From Embiotoca jacksoni (Eukaryota > Chordata > Actinopteri > Embiotocidae): a stretch of DNA of 64,000 nucleotides. This document shows, in pieces, positions 39,301 through 52,538 of this stretch; within the stretch, counting starts at the first letter, position 1, and each line of letters begins with the position of its first letter. The position numbers and the translations under genes are program-made. Where the stretch lies: contig JAKOON010000114.1 in assembly GCA_022577435.1 (NCBI GenBank), forward strand, positions 421,001-485,000, in the 5' to 3' direction. The notes beneath the pieces were generated by a model. The model ran no database searches and was not told where the DNA came from. It worked only from the letters and a program-made list of their open reading frames with translations.

Positions 39301-42300
39301 CATGACCATCTGGACCATTTCACCAGCCCTAACATGACATTTGATTCTCCCAGAGTGACTCAGCTGAAGGACGTCATCACAACCCAGGAAGAGGTTCAAG
39401 TCAGTCAAGGTGAGCGCTTCTTCTTCTACCTTCGACTGAATATAGAAGTGGGCGTCGTAGCTTCTGAGTCTGACAAGTGAGGCCAATGTGTAGTTGCCTC
39501 AAACCACAGTACCAGTGAGGCCACTAGGTGGTCCAACAGACTCCCATTGAAAAAGCATCCAGTTCTCTTCTGAAATACAAAGTTGGTAAATGTTTCCATT
39601 ATGGTGTCGTTAGATAAAGTCCTTCTGATCAATTACTAGAATTATTATAGTAATGATAAACTACTTTATTTGTTTTTTGTAATTCTTATCATTCATTGGG
39701 ACGGGTTTTTGACAATGTATTTTTCAACCTTTTTAGTGGGAGTCAATTTGGACATTCAGACAAATTCTCAGTTTAATACAAAACACTTTCTGTATGGATT
39801 GAGGGGAGGCGGCTCCAAGGTCTGCAAACAAACTCATCTTCATGTGAACTAGCCTGGCTCCGCCCACCTGACTCTCACTGCTTCAGTCTTCTCTGTAATT
39901 GTAGTCTGGAAAACCTGTTGGTTGGTTCAGCCACTCTGAAGGGCGGACCAATCAGAGACCAGTAGGCGTGGCTTATGTGACGATGTTGAAGTCAACTTGT
40001 AGTTCTAACAATGGTGGTGGCAGCAGAGCCAATCAGCAGCCAGCAGTGACGCCATCGTTAGTTTGTGAATGTTATGAATCCTCCAGTTCAGATTCTGTCC
40101 GTCACCATCTTTGTTAGTTCGGAGCGGTTTGGAGCAGGAAGTGACCATATTTGGATGAGCTGGGGGAGGAGCCAGCGGTGGATCTGACCGATCTGATCGG
40201 AAACCTGACGATACTACGTCCCGCCCACCGATAGCTGTAACCTGACTGCACCACAGGCCTGTCAATCAAACAGACACGCCCCCAAAAACAGGTCTTCTTG
40301 AATCTTCTTTTCTAATGAATGAGGGATTATTTTCAGATGGACCTCCAGAAAACTAATAAGAAGGAGTGACTTTAGCTAACAACACCGAGATAACTGATGG
40401 ACACATTTTATTCACTTTGGATTTGATGAGAGAAGTTGAATGGGAGTCTATGGAGCCGGAGGCTTTTTGGAGCCGACCTCTAGTGGCACTCGCTGGTATT
40501 GCAGCTGAAGACACTTCCAGATCGGAACCATTTTTCAAACCTAGAAGCTACGAACACTTTTATAAACAGTCTGTGGGCGGAGCTGGATGCAGCGATGTGA
40601 ACAGTTGAATAAATGCTGGCAAACATGGAGGAGTTGAGGTCGGAGTCACTTTTCTTTCCAGTTAGTTTCAGTGCACAACATCCGGTATCCGGTGGTCACT
40701 GGATCACGTGGACACACTCTGATATTCCAACACTGATCTGGAGTTTTGGACACTCTGTGATTTAAAGAATGTTTCTCTTTTCAGAAGCTGAAGGCTCAAG
40801 TTGACTAATTTCTCTCTTTACAGATTGCAGAGGAGCCAACGTGGCAGACGTCGTGTTCATTGTTGAGTCCGGCAGCATCGGACCAGCTCACTTCCAGCTG
40901 GTGCGCACTTTCCTGTACTTGATCGTCGGTGGCCTGGAGGTCAGTCGAGCGAGAGTCCGAGTGGGCATCGTGACGTGCAGCGACAAACCCATAGCGGAGG
41001 TCCACCTCAGCACCTTCAGCGACAAGGCTGAAATCCTGCAGTTCATCAACATGCTGCCTTACCGTGAGGGCCAGACGTACATTGGAGCTGCCCTCAATTT
41101 CACTAAGGCAGAGATGTTCCAAGAGCGGCTGGGCAGCAGGGCGTTTGTCCAGAAGGTGGCAGTGGTGATCACTGACGGTCGTTCCAACGATGATGTGAGC
41201 GAAGCGGCGATCGCGCTCCGTCGTGACGGCGTCACAGTTTACGCCGTAGGAATCAAAGAAGGCGACACAACTCAGCTGCAGAAGATTGCTTCGTTCCCTC
41301 CCTACAGCTATGTTTTCAATGTGACAAGTTTCACCAGGCTGAGACCCCTGAGGACGGTCCTGCAGAAGAGCCTGTGCAACAACATCATTTACCAGATGAT
41401 TACCAACGTTGAGACCACAAAATACGTCAAAGAAGGTTTGAACCCTTTCTTCTTAAAGATCTCTTACACAAACCTCCATGAGGACAGTCAAAGTCTGAAG
41501 AGTATTCATGATGTCATGTTCACTTAAGTTGTGATATAAAGAGGACGTCAAGATGAGGAGGGGGTCAACAAGTCATTTTGATCTGATGTAAAAGACCTTT
41601 TTGGTTCTCAGATGTAACGGTGAGATCTAGTTCCCATAACCAGCCGTATGTGAGCTCCCGTTCAGGTGAACCTCGCCTCGCCTCTCTCAGGCTGCGTGAG
41701 AACAACTAATCCTTCTTCTTCTTCTTTGTCTCTCCAGCATGTAAACACCAGGATGAAGCTGACATCTTTTTCCTGATCGATGACTCGGGAAGCATCAGTC
41801 ACGCAGACTTCAGTGACATGAAGAACTTCATAATTGGGTTTCTTAAAAACTTCCACATTGGGCAACAACACGTTCGCATCGGGCTGGTGAAGTACTCCGA
41901 TGCGCCCACCCTAGAGTTTGACCTGACGGAATACTCGGATGCTCGGAATGTGGAGAAAGCAGTGAAGGCGATAAGGCACGTGGGAGGCGGGACCAACACA
42001 GGAAAAGCTCTGTTATACATGGAACGTTATTTTAAGACTCGTAATGTCCCAGAGTACCTGATTGTCATCACCGATGGAAAATCTGCTGATGCAGTCAAAA
42101 GTCACGCAGAAAACTTAAGGAGACAGCAAATCAACATCTACGCCATCGGGGTGTTCAATTCAAGCCAGGCTGAGCTGGAGGAGATCTCCGGTGACTCCAT
42201 GAGGACTTTCTCTGTCAGTAACTTTGAGGCCCTGAAGTCCATCAGCAACAACATTGTCACAGAGATCTGCTCTTCAGAGGGTAAGGACAACCGGACGAGA

Positions 42301-45300
42301 CGGCCTCGCATCCCGCATAGAGAGCCGAACTGAAACCAGGACTTCTGGAGTATGTTTTACTTTTGTAAGCGGGACTTTGGTGCCCTTTGACCTTCTGCCA
42401 CCAAAGTCAGATCAGTTCACCCTCGTGTCCGACCTCGTGTCGGTCTGCCAAACTTGAAGAAATTCCCTCGAGGAATTCTTTAGATATTACGTCCACAAGG
42501 AAGGGACGGACAGACAGACGGTCCAAAAACAGAACGCTACAGCTAATGCTAATTTGATCGTGGCTTTATTGCTTCTGAAGCTGCAGTTTCACTTCGGCTC
42601 TCTATGACGTGGATAGGGTGGAAGATGTTTAACCTGGCTGGAGGGTTGCGCTTCGAGGAGACGAGGAACGCCACACTAACCTTTCTCTGTTCTGTACCCA
42701 CAGCTTGCGAAGATGTACCGAGCGACATATTTTTCTTAACTGCCAGCTCTGAGAGCATCACTGACATCGACTATCAGAAAATGAAAGACTTCATTAAATC
42801 TGTCATCAGCAAGTCGGTCATTGGGGAGAACCAGGTGAAAGTTGGCGTCATGCAGTTCAGCACAGAATCTCGTCTGGAGTTTGACCTCAACAAGTACAAC
42901 AGAAAAGAGGACATAATGCAGGCGATCGACCGCATGACTCAGATGAATCAAGGCACTCGCAGCGTATTGGGCATTCAGGATGTCTCAAAGTACTTTGATG
43001 CAGACAGAGGAGGACGCCCTCACCTGAAGCAGAGATTGGTACTGATAACAGATGGTAACATCAAAGGTAATGTCGCGCTCCACGCTGCAGCTCTCCGGGC
43101 CAAGAACGTGGAGATCTACACTGTGGGACTGAAGGACGCCGGCACCAAGCAGCTGCAGGAGATCAGCCACTCCGTGGACCAGGTCTTTACTCTGAGAAAC
43201 TTTGACGAACTGAAGTCACTGGTGCCCAAGCTGGCCTTAAAGTTCTGTAAGAAAGGTAAGGGTGGTGTGAGACTGTCTGAACCAGGTGGTGACTGATTAG
43301 ATTTATTTTTATTGTGGAATCACACCATATAATACACACATTATTAGGTCTTAAAGTTAGCTTCAGATTCGCTACTTAAGGGAAAAGTTAAGGGAAACCT
43401 TACTGACAGCTTCGAACCACATGTTGTCCTCTTAATGCTGTTAAAGCATCTTAGACACTTTAGATGAAGCCTGAACTCTAAAGTCTGAACAGCATTTTCT
43501 GTTTTAGGAAACCTTTATTCCATTTGTGAAAACAAAAACTGGGATATTTCACTGCCTTTTTTCACCTCTGGGCCGCATTAGACCGGCTCCAGGTCCAGAA
43601 CTACAGCACTCACACAGGTCAAACCTGGACTGGATTATCACAGAGATCTCAGGGTTGTCTTGAAAGTCATTGAAAGTCACGTTTGAAGTCATCTCCACCT
43701 GCGAGTTAGACCTGAAGAAGCCCTGAGGGCCAGAGGAAGTCCTTTCCATGACACTCAGATTGACACTGCGACCGTGATTTTTTTATCATGACAACCAACC
43801 AGCTCTCCACTCTCGACGCTAACCTGCCCTCTCACTCTTTGTTCTTCCTCCAGATTGTGAGAAGATAGATAAAGCTGATATCATTTTCCTGGTGGACGGC
43901 TCCAAAAGTATAGATGAGAAAGAGTTCGAAAGCATACGAACCTTTATGGTGTCCATAGTGAACCAGACCACCGTCGGGAAGGAGCTGACTCGCTTTGGGA
44001 TCATTCTCTACTCCAACCAATCTGAGTCCAAGTTTGCTCTCAAAGATTGTACCTCTAGAAGAGCCGTTCTTCAAGCAATAAAAGATTTGTTACCGCCAAA
44101 AAGCATAACAAATACAGGCAACGCCATGGCCTACTCCGTAGACTTCTTCACTGCCAAGAACGGCGGCCGCAGAGAGCTCAAAGTGCCTCAGATTCTCATG
44201 GTGATCACAGACGGCGACGCCACCGACTCTGAGAAACTGAAGCCGTCATCTGATGAGCTGCGTTCCAACCAGATCACCGTCTTCAGCATCGGAGTGGACG
44301 AGGCAAGAACAGACCAGCTGCACATCATGGCCGCAGGCGACACGTCCAAAGTCTTCTACGTGAAAGAGTTTGAGAAACTGGAAACTCTGTACAAGAATAT
44401 TTCTTCTATCCTCTGCAATAAGACCAAGCCAGGTAAGAGGTTCCGTACTTGTGGTCACAGTAATTAACTTAAAGCTCTCAGTAGAAACTCTGCTGCTCAA
44501 ATTAAATAGCTCAAAATAGAACTTCATCACCAGAAATAATTCAACAAGGTTTGTCAACTTCTCTTCCCTTCATTACAACAAACTGCATGCTGGGAGACTG
44601 GAAAAAAATGGTCCAAAAAAAGTTTTATTATGCATATTGTTTTTTGTGTAGAGTGTGCATTGATATGATTTTAAAAGCATTCAAAGCTCTTATTTTTATA
44701 GCACACCGAGCTGAAGTGTTCTGTGTTACAGTCTCAGACTGTTCTGCAAAGCTATGTCACTTTTATGACTTTTTGAGTCAGCCCCACGATTGTTCTTCAA
44801 GTTCAGGAAATTTAAAAATAATCAACTAATTGGATGCAGGAGTGCCTTAAAGTGTAGTACCATTGAGGGCCACCAGGGGCTGTCTCCACTACAACCGCTC
44901 TACATACTCTAGAGTTGTTCATCAGTGCTGACGTCCTTCTCTTGCTTTTCTCTGGCAGCTTGTGACCGGACCGATTTGGTCTTTCTGCTGGATCAGTCCA
45001 GCAACATCAGCCCAGCCGAACACAAAGCCGTGACCCGGTTCACCGTGGACCTGGTCAACAGCTTTAAAGTCGGTGAAGAGTTCGTGCGTGTCGGACTCGC
45101 ACAGTTCAGTACCGACTTTCAGCATGAGTTTTACCTCAACATGTACTACAACGCTGAGGATGCGATCAAGCACATCGACAGCCTGGGACGCCGCGGCGGA
45201 GAGACCAACATCGGACAAGCCTTGTACCACATGAGGACGTACTTCCAGAAGTCGGTCGGCAGCCGCAGCAACTTACCCAGGAACCTGCTGCTGATCACAC

Positions 45301-48300
45301 GCGGTAACTCTCAGGATGACGTGAAGGATGAAGCCGACCGCCTCCGGGCGATGGGGGTCCAGATAATAGTCATCATAGTTGGAGAGGTCTACGACCTGCA
45401 GCTCCTGCAGATCACCGGAACGGCGGACAAACTAATCCCTGTCTACAATGTCGACCGCTTCCAAAATATCAAACAATTGGTTATCGACAGCATCTGCTAC
45501 GTCCCGGACAAGCCCTCGAGTAAGTCTCACAGTGTAACTTATTGTTTTTAACCTTCACATGTGTGTCTGAGTGCCGAGGGTAAAGACAGACTTCTCTTGG
45601 CAGAGGACTGCAGCATCGACATCGCCGTAGGCTTCGACATCACTGAGAGAAGCGGAGGCATCGGCAAGCTGCTGAGCAGCAGCCACTTGATGCTCCAGAA
45701 CCACCTGGAGGAGATCATCTATTACGCCTCCTCGTTGAAAAACGTGTGCTGCACCAGCGCCGGACCGATCCAGACCAGGGTGGCCTTCCACCTGGTGGAC
45801 CGCAATGGAGCCTCGCTGTACGACGCCGGCTTCGAAAGCTACAGCACCGAGGTGGTGGGGAAAGTGCTGACCTGGCCGCTGTCTCAGCCCACCTACTTCA
45901 ACTCTGCCATGCTCAAGTTCTTCATGGACAGGTTCAGAGCCGCGTCCACCGCCAGCGTCAAGGTGAGAAGGACACAGTTTCAACCCGGCACGCACCTCTG
46001 AGGCCTTTATTTGTCATAAAGTTTTGACCTGCTGGTGTCCGATGAAAAAAAGCCAGTTCAGCTTACGGTCCGGACAGCGTAACTGTCGTACCCATAATCA
46101 CATTAAAACATGTTTTAACAGCGTGTTTTAACTTAATAAAACATGTAATCTAAATGTTTTCATATTGTGGAGCAATTCACTCTCAAAATACAAAACTTTT
46201 TGAGTCTGATCACCGTTTCCATGCCAACACATGGGGTATGACTAGCAACTGGAATACAATCAGCAGACTCTTGTGTAACGTACGCAGTGTTTACTACTCC
46301 CGGAAGTAGTCCGACCCTTAGCAACCACCTAGCAACAGAGAGGATTTCTAGTCTCCAACTGAATAAATACAGAACATAGAAACACTAAACTGCTCAGTTA
46401 GCTCAGTCTGGTTGGAACAAAGATATCTGATGAACAAAGATATCTGATGAACAAAGACATCTGATGAACAAAGACATCTGATGAACAAAGATATCTGATG
46501 AACAAAGACATCTGATGAACAAAGACATCTGATGAACAAAGATATCTGATGAACAAAGATATCCATGGACTCGTGTTTTTAACATTTTATCACCGTGTCG
46601 TGTTCAAACCAAACCGGTCCAGCTAGCCACCGCTAGGATTGTAAGTGCGTGACTATCCGTGGTGTTACGGTACGGGGTCTCGGAGTGACCAAAAAGGACC
46701 AAAAGAGACCCGACTTCACCAAATGGGTCATTTAATAGAACTATAACAAACATTATGTTACATATTATATGAAATTCAGTTTTAATTCTATATTCCCTTT
46801 AACATAATCCTGGTTCAACGCTGCTCTCCGTTTCATTCTCACTAAATGAGTTTGTATAGTTTCAGGCTGACTGCAGGAAGTCGGGAAGAAAATTACCCTA
46901 ATGGCTCCAAATATTTTCATGTGGTTGTTTCAACTCTCGCCGCTCTTTGATTTCCGTCCAGGAATCTTTCAGCAGCGACGGATTAAACAAACCAGGAGGC
47001 TCGTTAGAGACGTTGGAGGACGGTTTCCAGTTCTCATGTTCATCCGGCAGACTTTTATGAAACATGACGTAAAGTTTACGTCCCTTCGTTCAGATCGGCG
47101 ATCGATGACATCAAGTTTCCGACCTTGATGTCGACGTTTTCTCGGTGTTTATTCTGAAGCTGGTCAGAAGTGTTGAAGCGAAGTGCTGAGATGTCCTCAC
47201 GTCCTGCAGGTGCTGCTGATCTTCTCCGACGGACTCGACGAAGACGACGTCGTGCAGCTGGAGAACGAAGCCGAGCAGCTGCGACAGTCGGGTAAAAGAA
47301 AGGCCGAGGATCCGCCGTGTGCTGGAAAGAGAAGCTGAAGTTGTACAAATGAAAGTGTCTCCTTGTGTTCAGGCATCAGCGCGCTGCTCACCGTCGCTCT
47401 GGACGGAGTCAGCGACGCCGGCCGGCTGCAGATGGTTGAGTTCGGCCGCGGCTTCGGATACAAGCTTCCTCTGAGCATCGGCATGCCGAGCGTCGGCAGC
47501 AGCATCCTCAAGCAGATCGTAAGTCCTTCGCTCTGCCGACCGAGTCTCCAGCAGGACACGAATCTGATCTGCTTCAAAGAGACGAGTGGCTTCGAGGTCG
47601 TCGCAGCAACACAGAAACACGTTTAAACTGCCTGTTCCTGCAGAAAACATGTTCATCTGCTTCTGCTTTAATTCAGCTTATTTATTATTTAGTTGAGAAT
47701 GATTTCTCTGATTCATCACTCGTTTCTTTGTAGCTGAAACTTGAGGAAGTTCAAATGTTTTCTCAGAAAGAAGCTTTTCGTGTCCCGACGTGTCCGACTG
47801 TAGGAATGAAAACCAGAAGAAACAAACAAACATCCCGAGGGAGTTTTAACTGCAGAAAATATTCAGATTATTCAGCCTGTTAAAGAAGAACAAATGCTGA
47901 AGAATCCAGAAAACTGAGGAAGATTCAGAGGATCTGAAATAAAAAATTAATTAATGAATTATTAATTATTAATTACAGCAGCTTTAAAGATAAAAACAGT
48001 CTTAAGGTTTCGAACCACTAAAAGGAAACTTAAAAACCTGCTTTTTTAATCTGGACTTTAATTTGGAGAAATTTCGTTTTTAAATTTGAATCAATATTTT
48101 GATGGCATTTATTCGACTTTATTGACTTTATTGTAGCAATTTTTAGTCCTGCATTTTTGATTTATTTTGTGTTTATTCTTCTTTTATTTTGGTGTGTTGT
48201 TTTAATTTTTGAAGCACGTTTGTATGAAAGCTGTTTTATAAATGCTTCAGATCAGTTTCTGCTTCTCGTCTCTGCAGGACTCCGTGTCGGATCGCGAGTG

Positions 48301-49123
48301 CTGCAACGTCATGTGCAAGTGTTCGGGACATGAAGGCATCCGGGGCTCTCGGGGCCCCCCGGGGTCAAAGGTGACGCCTCTAAACCATAAACATGATGTC
48401 AGGAAGGTTTTCGGGAGGTCGTGTTTCAGGAGCAGGAAGTGACTTCAGGACGTAAACGAAACGCCTCCAGCAGCCGGTTACTGTTGGAGCTGCTGCAGGT
48501 TTTTACCACTTGTTTAGACCCGTGGTGCCCAAACTGAGGGTCGGGCCCCTCCTAAGGGTCACCAGGTAAAGCCGAGCGGTCGTGAGATAATGAATGGGAG
48601 AAAAGAAGGGCAAATATTTCTCTAATCTCTAATTTATGTCCAATTATTGTGGTTTTTTGGTCCTTTTTTTATTGATATGAAAGTTAAACAACTCTTTTTT
48701 TGTCATCACTGGTTTAAATCTGCAACGATGCAGAACACTATATTTGTTTTTATGTGAAATCTTAACTGAATGTTTTAAAATACAAACTCCAGAAGTTTAA
48801 AGTAACTTAAAATGCAGATACTCAAGTAAAGTGAAGTCCCTCAGATACAGAGTTTCTAATAATTGCATTGATTGTTCGATCAATATCAACATTTTAAAAA
48901 CTATCAAAAAAATGAACGGGATGAATTATTTCAGATTTTAATTCAATTTAGTGAAAAGTGGTTGTAAAGTGAAGCCTTCAGCTCTTCGATGCTTTTAGAT
49001 CAGTAACATTTATTCACATGGCTGAGCTCCACCCAAACCAGCTGAATCAGCTTCTTTTATGTGAACAATAACAGATTAATACTCAAAACATATGAATGTT
49101 ACATTGAAAATAAATCATCAAAT

Positions 49124-49154
<31 letters not shown>

Positions 49155-52100
49155 ATCTTTAATTGGCTGATTGACAGTTGAGAAGCTCTGAGAAAAATGA
49201 GCGTCCCCCAGAGTTGAACAGATGAAACATGTTTAACGCCAACATGAAGATAATGCTTAGGTGAAGTGGGAGGAGTCTGTTCAGACGATGTGGGAGGAGT
49301 CTGTTCAGACAATGTGGGAGGAGTTTGTTCGGGTGATGTGGGAGGAGTTTGTTCAGATGATGTGGGAGTGGTTTGTTCAGACGATGTGGGAGGAGTTTGT
49401 TCAGACGATGTGGGAGGAGTTTTCAGCTGTTGACCCATTTCCTGCTTGTGTGTCTCTGAACAGGGCGTCCCGGGACAGAAGGGATTCCTCGGCTTCCCCG
49501 GAGAGGAGGGCGTCGCCGTGAGTGCTGCTTCGTTGTTAAAATTTTCATTTTCTATCGAGAACTTCAGTTGGTTTCAATGATCCACTTGTACTTCTTGAAA
49601 AAAACATCAGCGTTTCTCCTGCGTCCGTCCTCACCCTGTCTGTGTCCTGCGTCCGTCCTCACCCTGTCTGTATCCTGCGTCCGTCCTCACCCTGTCTGTA
49701 TCCTGCGTCCGTCCTCACCCTGTCTGTGTCCTGCGTCCGTCCTCACCCTGTCTGTATCCTGCGTCCGTCCTCACCCTGTCTGTGTCCTGCGTCCGTCCTC
49801 ACCCTGTCTGTGTCCTGCGTCCGTCCTCACCCTGTCTGTGTCCTGCAGGGCGAGCGGGGGCCTCCCGGGCCGAGTGGACCTCAGGGCGTTCAGGGTTGCT
49901 CAGGACTCCGAGGACAGAAGGTAACTCGGTGTCTCGTTATCACTCTGGACAGACGCTGCTGTCTGTCCACATGTTGACTATGTCCATCTAACTTCTGCTG
50001 TTCGTCTCTGCAGGGCTTCAGAGGTCTGCGGGGAAACAGGGTGAGTGATGTCACAGTGATGTCACAGTGATGTCATGCGGTGTTTGAGTGTGCGGCGTCT
50101 CATCCCGACTTTTCTCTCCAATGCTGCAGGGCGAAGACGGAGAGGACGGGCTGGACGGAGTCAACGGACAACAGGTACCAACCGCCGTCTGTTCTTCGTA
50201 ATAAAAACATTCTTCATCATCATCATCCTCCTCATCAGCCCAGCCGTCTTCAGAGACTCGCCCCGGGACCGGAGACATGTAAACAGGAAGTAGAATGTTA
50301 GCCAGCTCACAGATAACGACGTCCTCCGAGAGTCTGGAAACATGTTTCATGTCTGACAGCTCAGATCAAACGGTTCCAACGAAGAGGTTTAACAGTCAGA
50401 GTAAACTGGAAGAACCTTCAGGTTATTTCAAAATAAAAGCATTGGAACCCTCCAACAGCTTATTTACTAAAGAGACTGAAGGTTTCTGTCTGTGTGTCCG
50501 GAGGAAGCAGTCGGGCGTGTTCAGGAAACAGCTGATTGGACGGATTTCCGGAGCTGAGCTGTTTCTGTGTTTCTGTTTTTAGGGAGTGACGGGAACAGAT
50601 GGAGGTCGAGGACTGAGAGGAGACCCAGGAAACCCGGTACAACAAGAACCGCTACACCCCACCATGATCCATACGGATCCATACTAACGTGTTGTGTTAA
50701 CATGTTGTGGTAACGTGTTGTGGTAACGTGTTGTGGTCACGTGTTGTGGTAACGTGTTGTGGTAACGTGTTGTGGTCACGTGTTGTGGTAATGTGTTGTT
50801 AACGTGTTGTGTTAATGTGTTGTGTTAACGTGTTGTTTTAACGTGTTGTGGTCACGTGTTGTGGTCACGTGTTGTGTTAACGTGTTGTGTTAACGTGTTG
50901 TGTTAACATGTTGTGTTAACGTGTGTTATTTTGTGTGAACAAATTGTGTGTCTGTGGTTCAGTGGAATTCCTCTTTAACCGTCACGCTCCTCAGATGAGA
51001 TGTTGACCTCTGACCTCCCAGCTGGGTGATTGACAGGCTGATGTGTCGTCCTCAGGGTATCCCTGGTATCAGAGGGGAGGCGGGGCCTAAAGGAGAGCGA
51101 GGACTGAGAGGAGATCCGGTGAGTTCCAGCGTTTCCTCTTCGATCAGAGCCTCCGTCACATGATGGATGGAAAGAAGCTGTCTCTCTTCTTCTACTCTTC
51201 ATCCTCCTCCTCTTCATCCTCTTCCTCCTCCTCCTCGTCCTCCTCCTCCTCTTCCCCCTCCTCACTGTTTTCTGTCCTCTAGGGTGAATCAGGAGTTGAC
51301 AACACCTCCCCAGGAGCTAAAGGAGACCCCGGTAATCAGGGTTTACTGGTAAGAGAATTTTTCAGTATTGATGAATGTTTCATTTTCAGGAGGTGTTTAT
51401 TGTTTTAATATACTTTTAATTTGTTTTAATTCCATCCGAAGTCTTGCAGATTTGTATTCTGTGTAAATGTTCTGTGTTTATATAACTTGTCTTCACCTGT
51501 CCTCAGGGTCCACCTGGGCTGGACGGCCAGCCCAGTGAGAGCGGCGTCGTCGGAAACCCGGTGAGATCCTGTGCTTTTATTTTGACAGGACACTTCCTCT
51601 TCTCAGATTTTACAGATATGTTAATAATGGTTAAAAACGTGAGAAAACACTGTCCGATCGGGTTCATTGATCCTGCTGACGTCATGTTTGTCTGCTGTTC
51701 AGGGTCCTGATGGAAGACGAGGACCTGCTGGAGAAAAGGTATGAAATCAAACCCTCAGAGCTGTGAGAGCTGCAGGACACAATGCTAAACTGTGTGTGTC
51801 TTTGTCTCTGCAGGGTGCACCAGGTCAACCTGGAGCTGCAGGACTGCAGGGCAGCCCCGGAGCTTCAGGTCCTCAGGTGAGTTTCACCGTTAAAGGACCT
51901 GACCGTCCTGATCACAGACTGTTTATAAAAGAGTTCATAGCTTCAGGTCTGTGGTTCTGATCCAGAAGTATCTTCAGCTGCAATACCAGCGAGTGCCACT
52001 AGAGGTCGGCTCCAAAAAGCCTCCGGCTCCATAGACTCCCATTCAACTTCTCTCATCAAATCCAAAGTGAATAAAATGTGTCCATCAGTTATCTCGGTGT

Positions 52101-52493
52101 TGTTAGCTAAAGTCACTCCTTCTTATTAGTTTTCTGGAGGTCCATCTGAAAATAATCCCTCATTCATTAGAAAAGAAGATTCAAGAAGACCTGTTTTTGG
52201 GGGCGTGTCTGTATAACGTTCACAAACCAACGATGACATCACTGATGGTTGATGACATCACTGATAGCTGCTGATTGGTCCTGACTCAGTCCTTCTGTCT
52301 CTGCAGGGTACCAGAGGGGTCAGAGGTCAACCTGGACCCAGAGGGATCCCCGGCCTTCCTGGACCTCAGGTCAGAGCGTCACCTCAGACACACAAAACAT
52401 ATTTTGTTAATCCTGATAACAGAAAGATGGATGTATAAACACACACACACTCTCACACACACTCTCACACACACTCTCACACACTCTCACACA

Positions 52494-52538
<45 letters not shown>

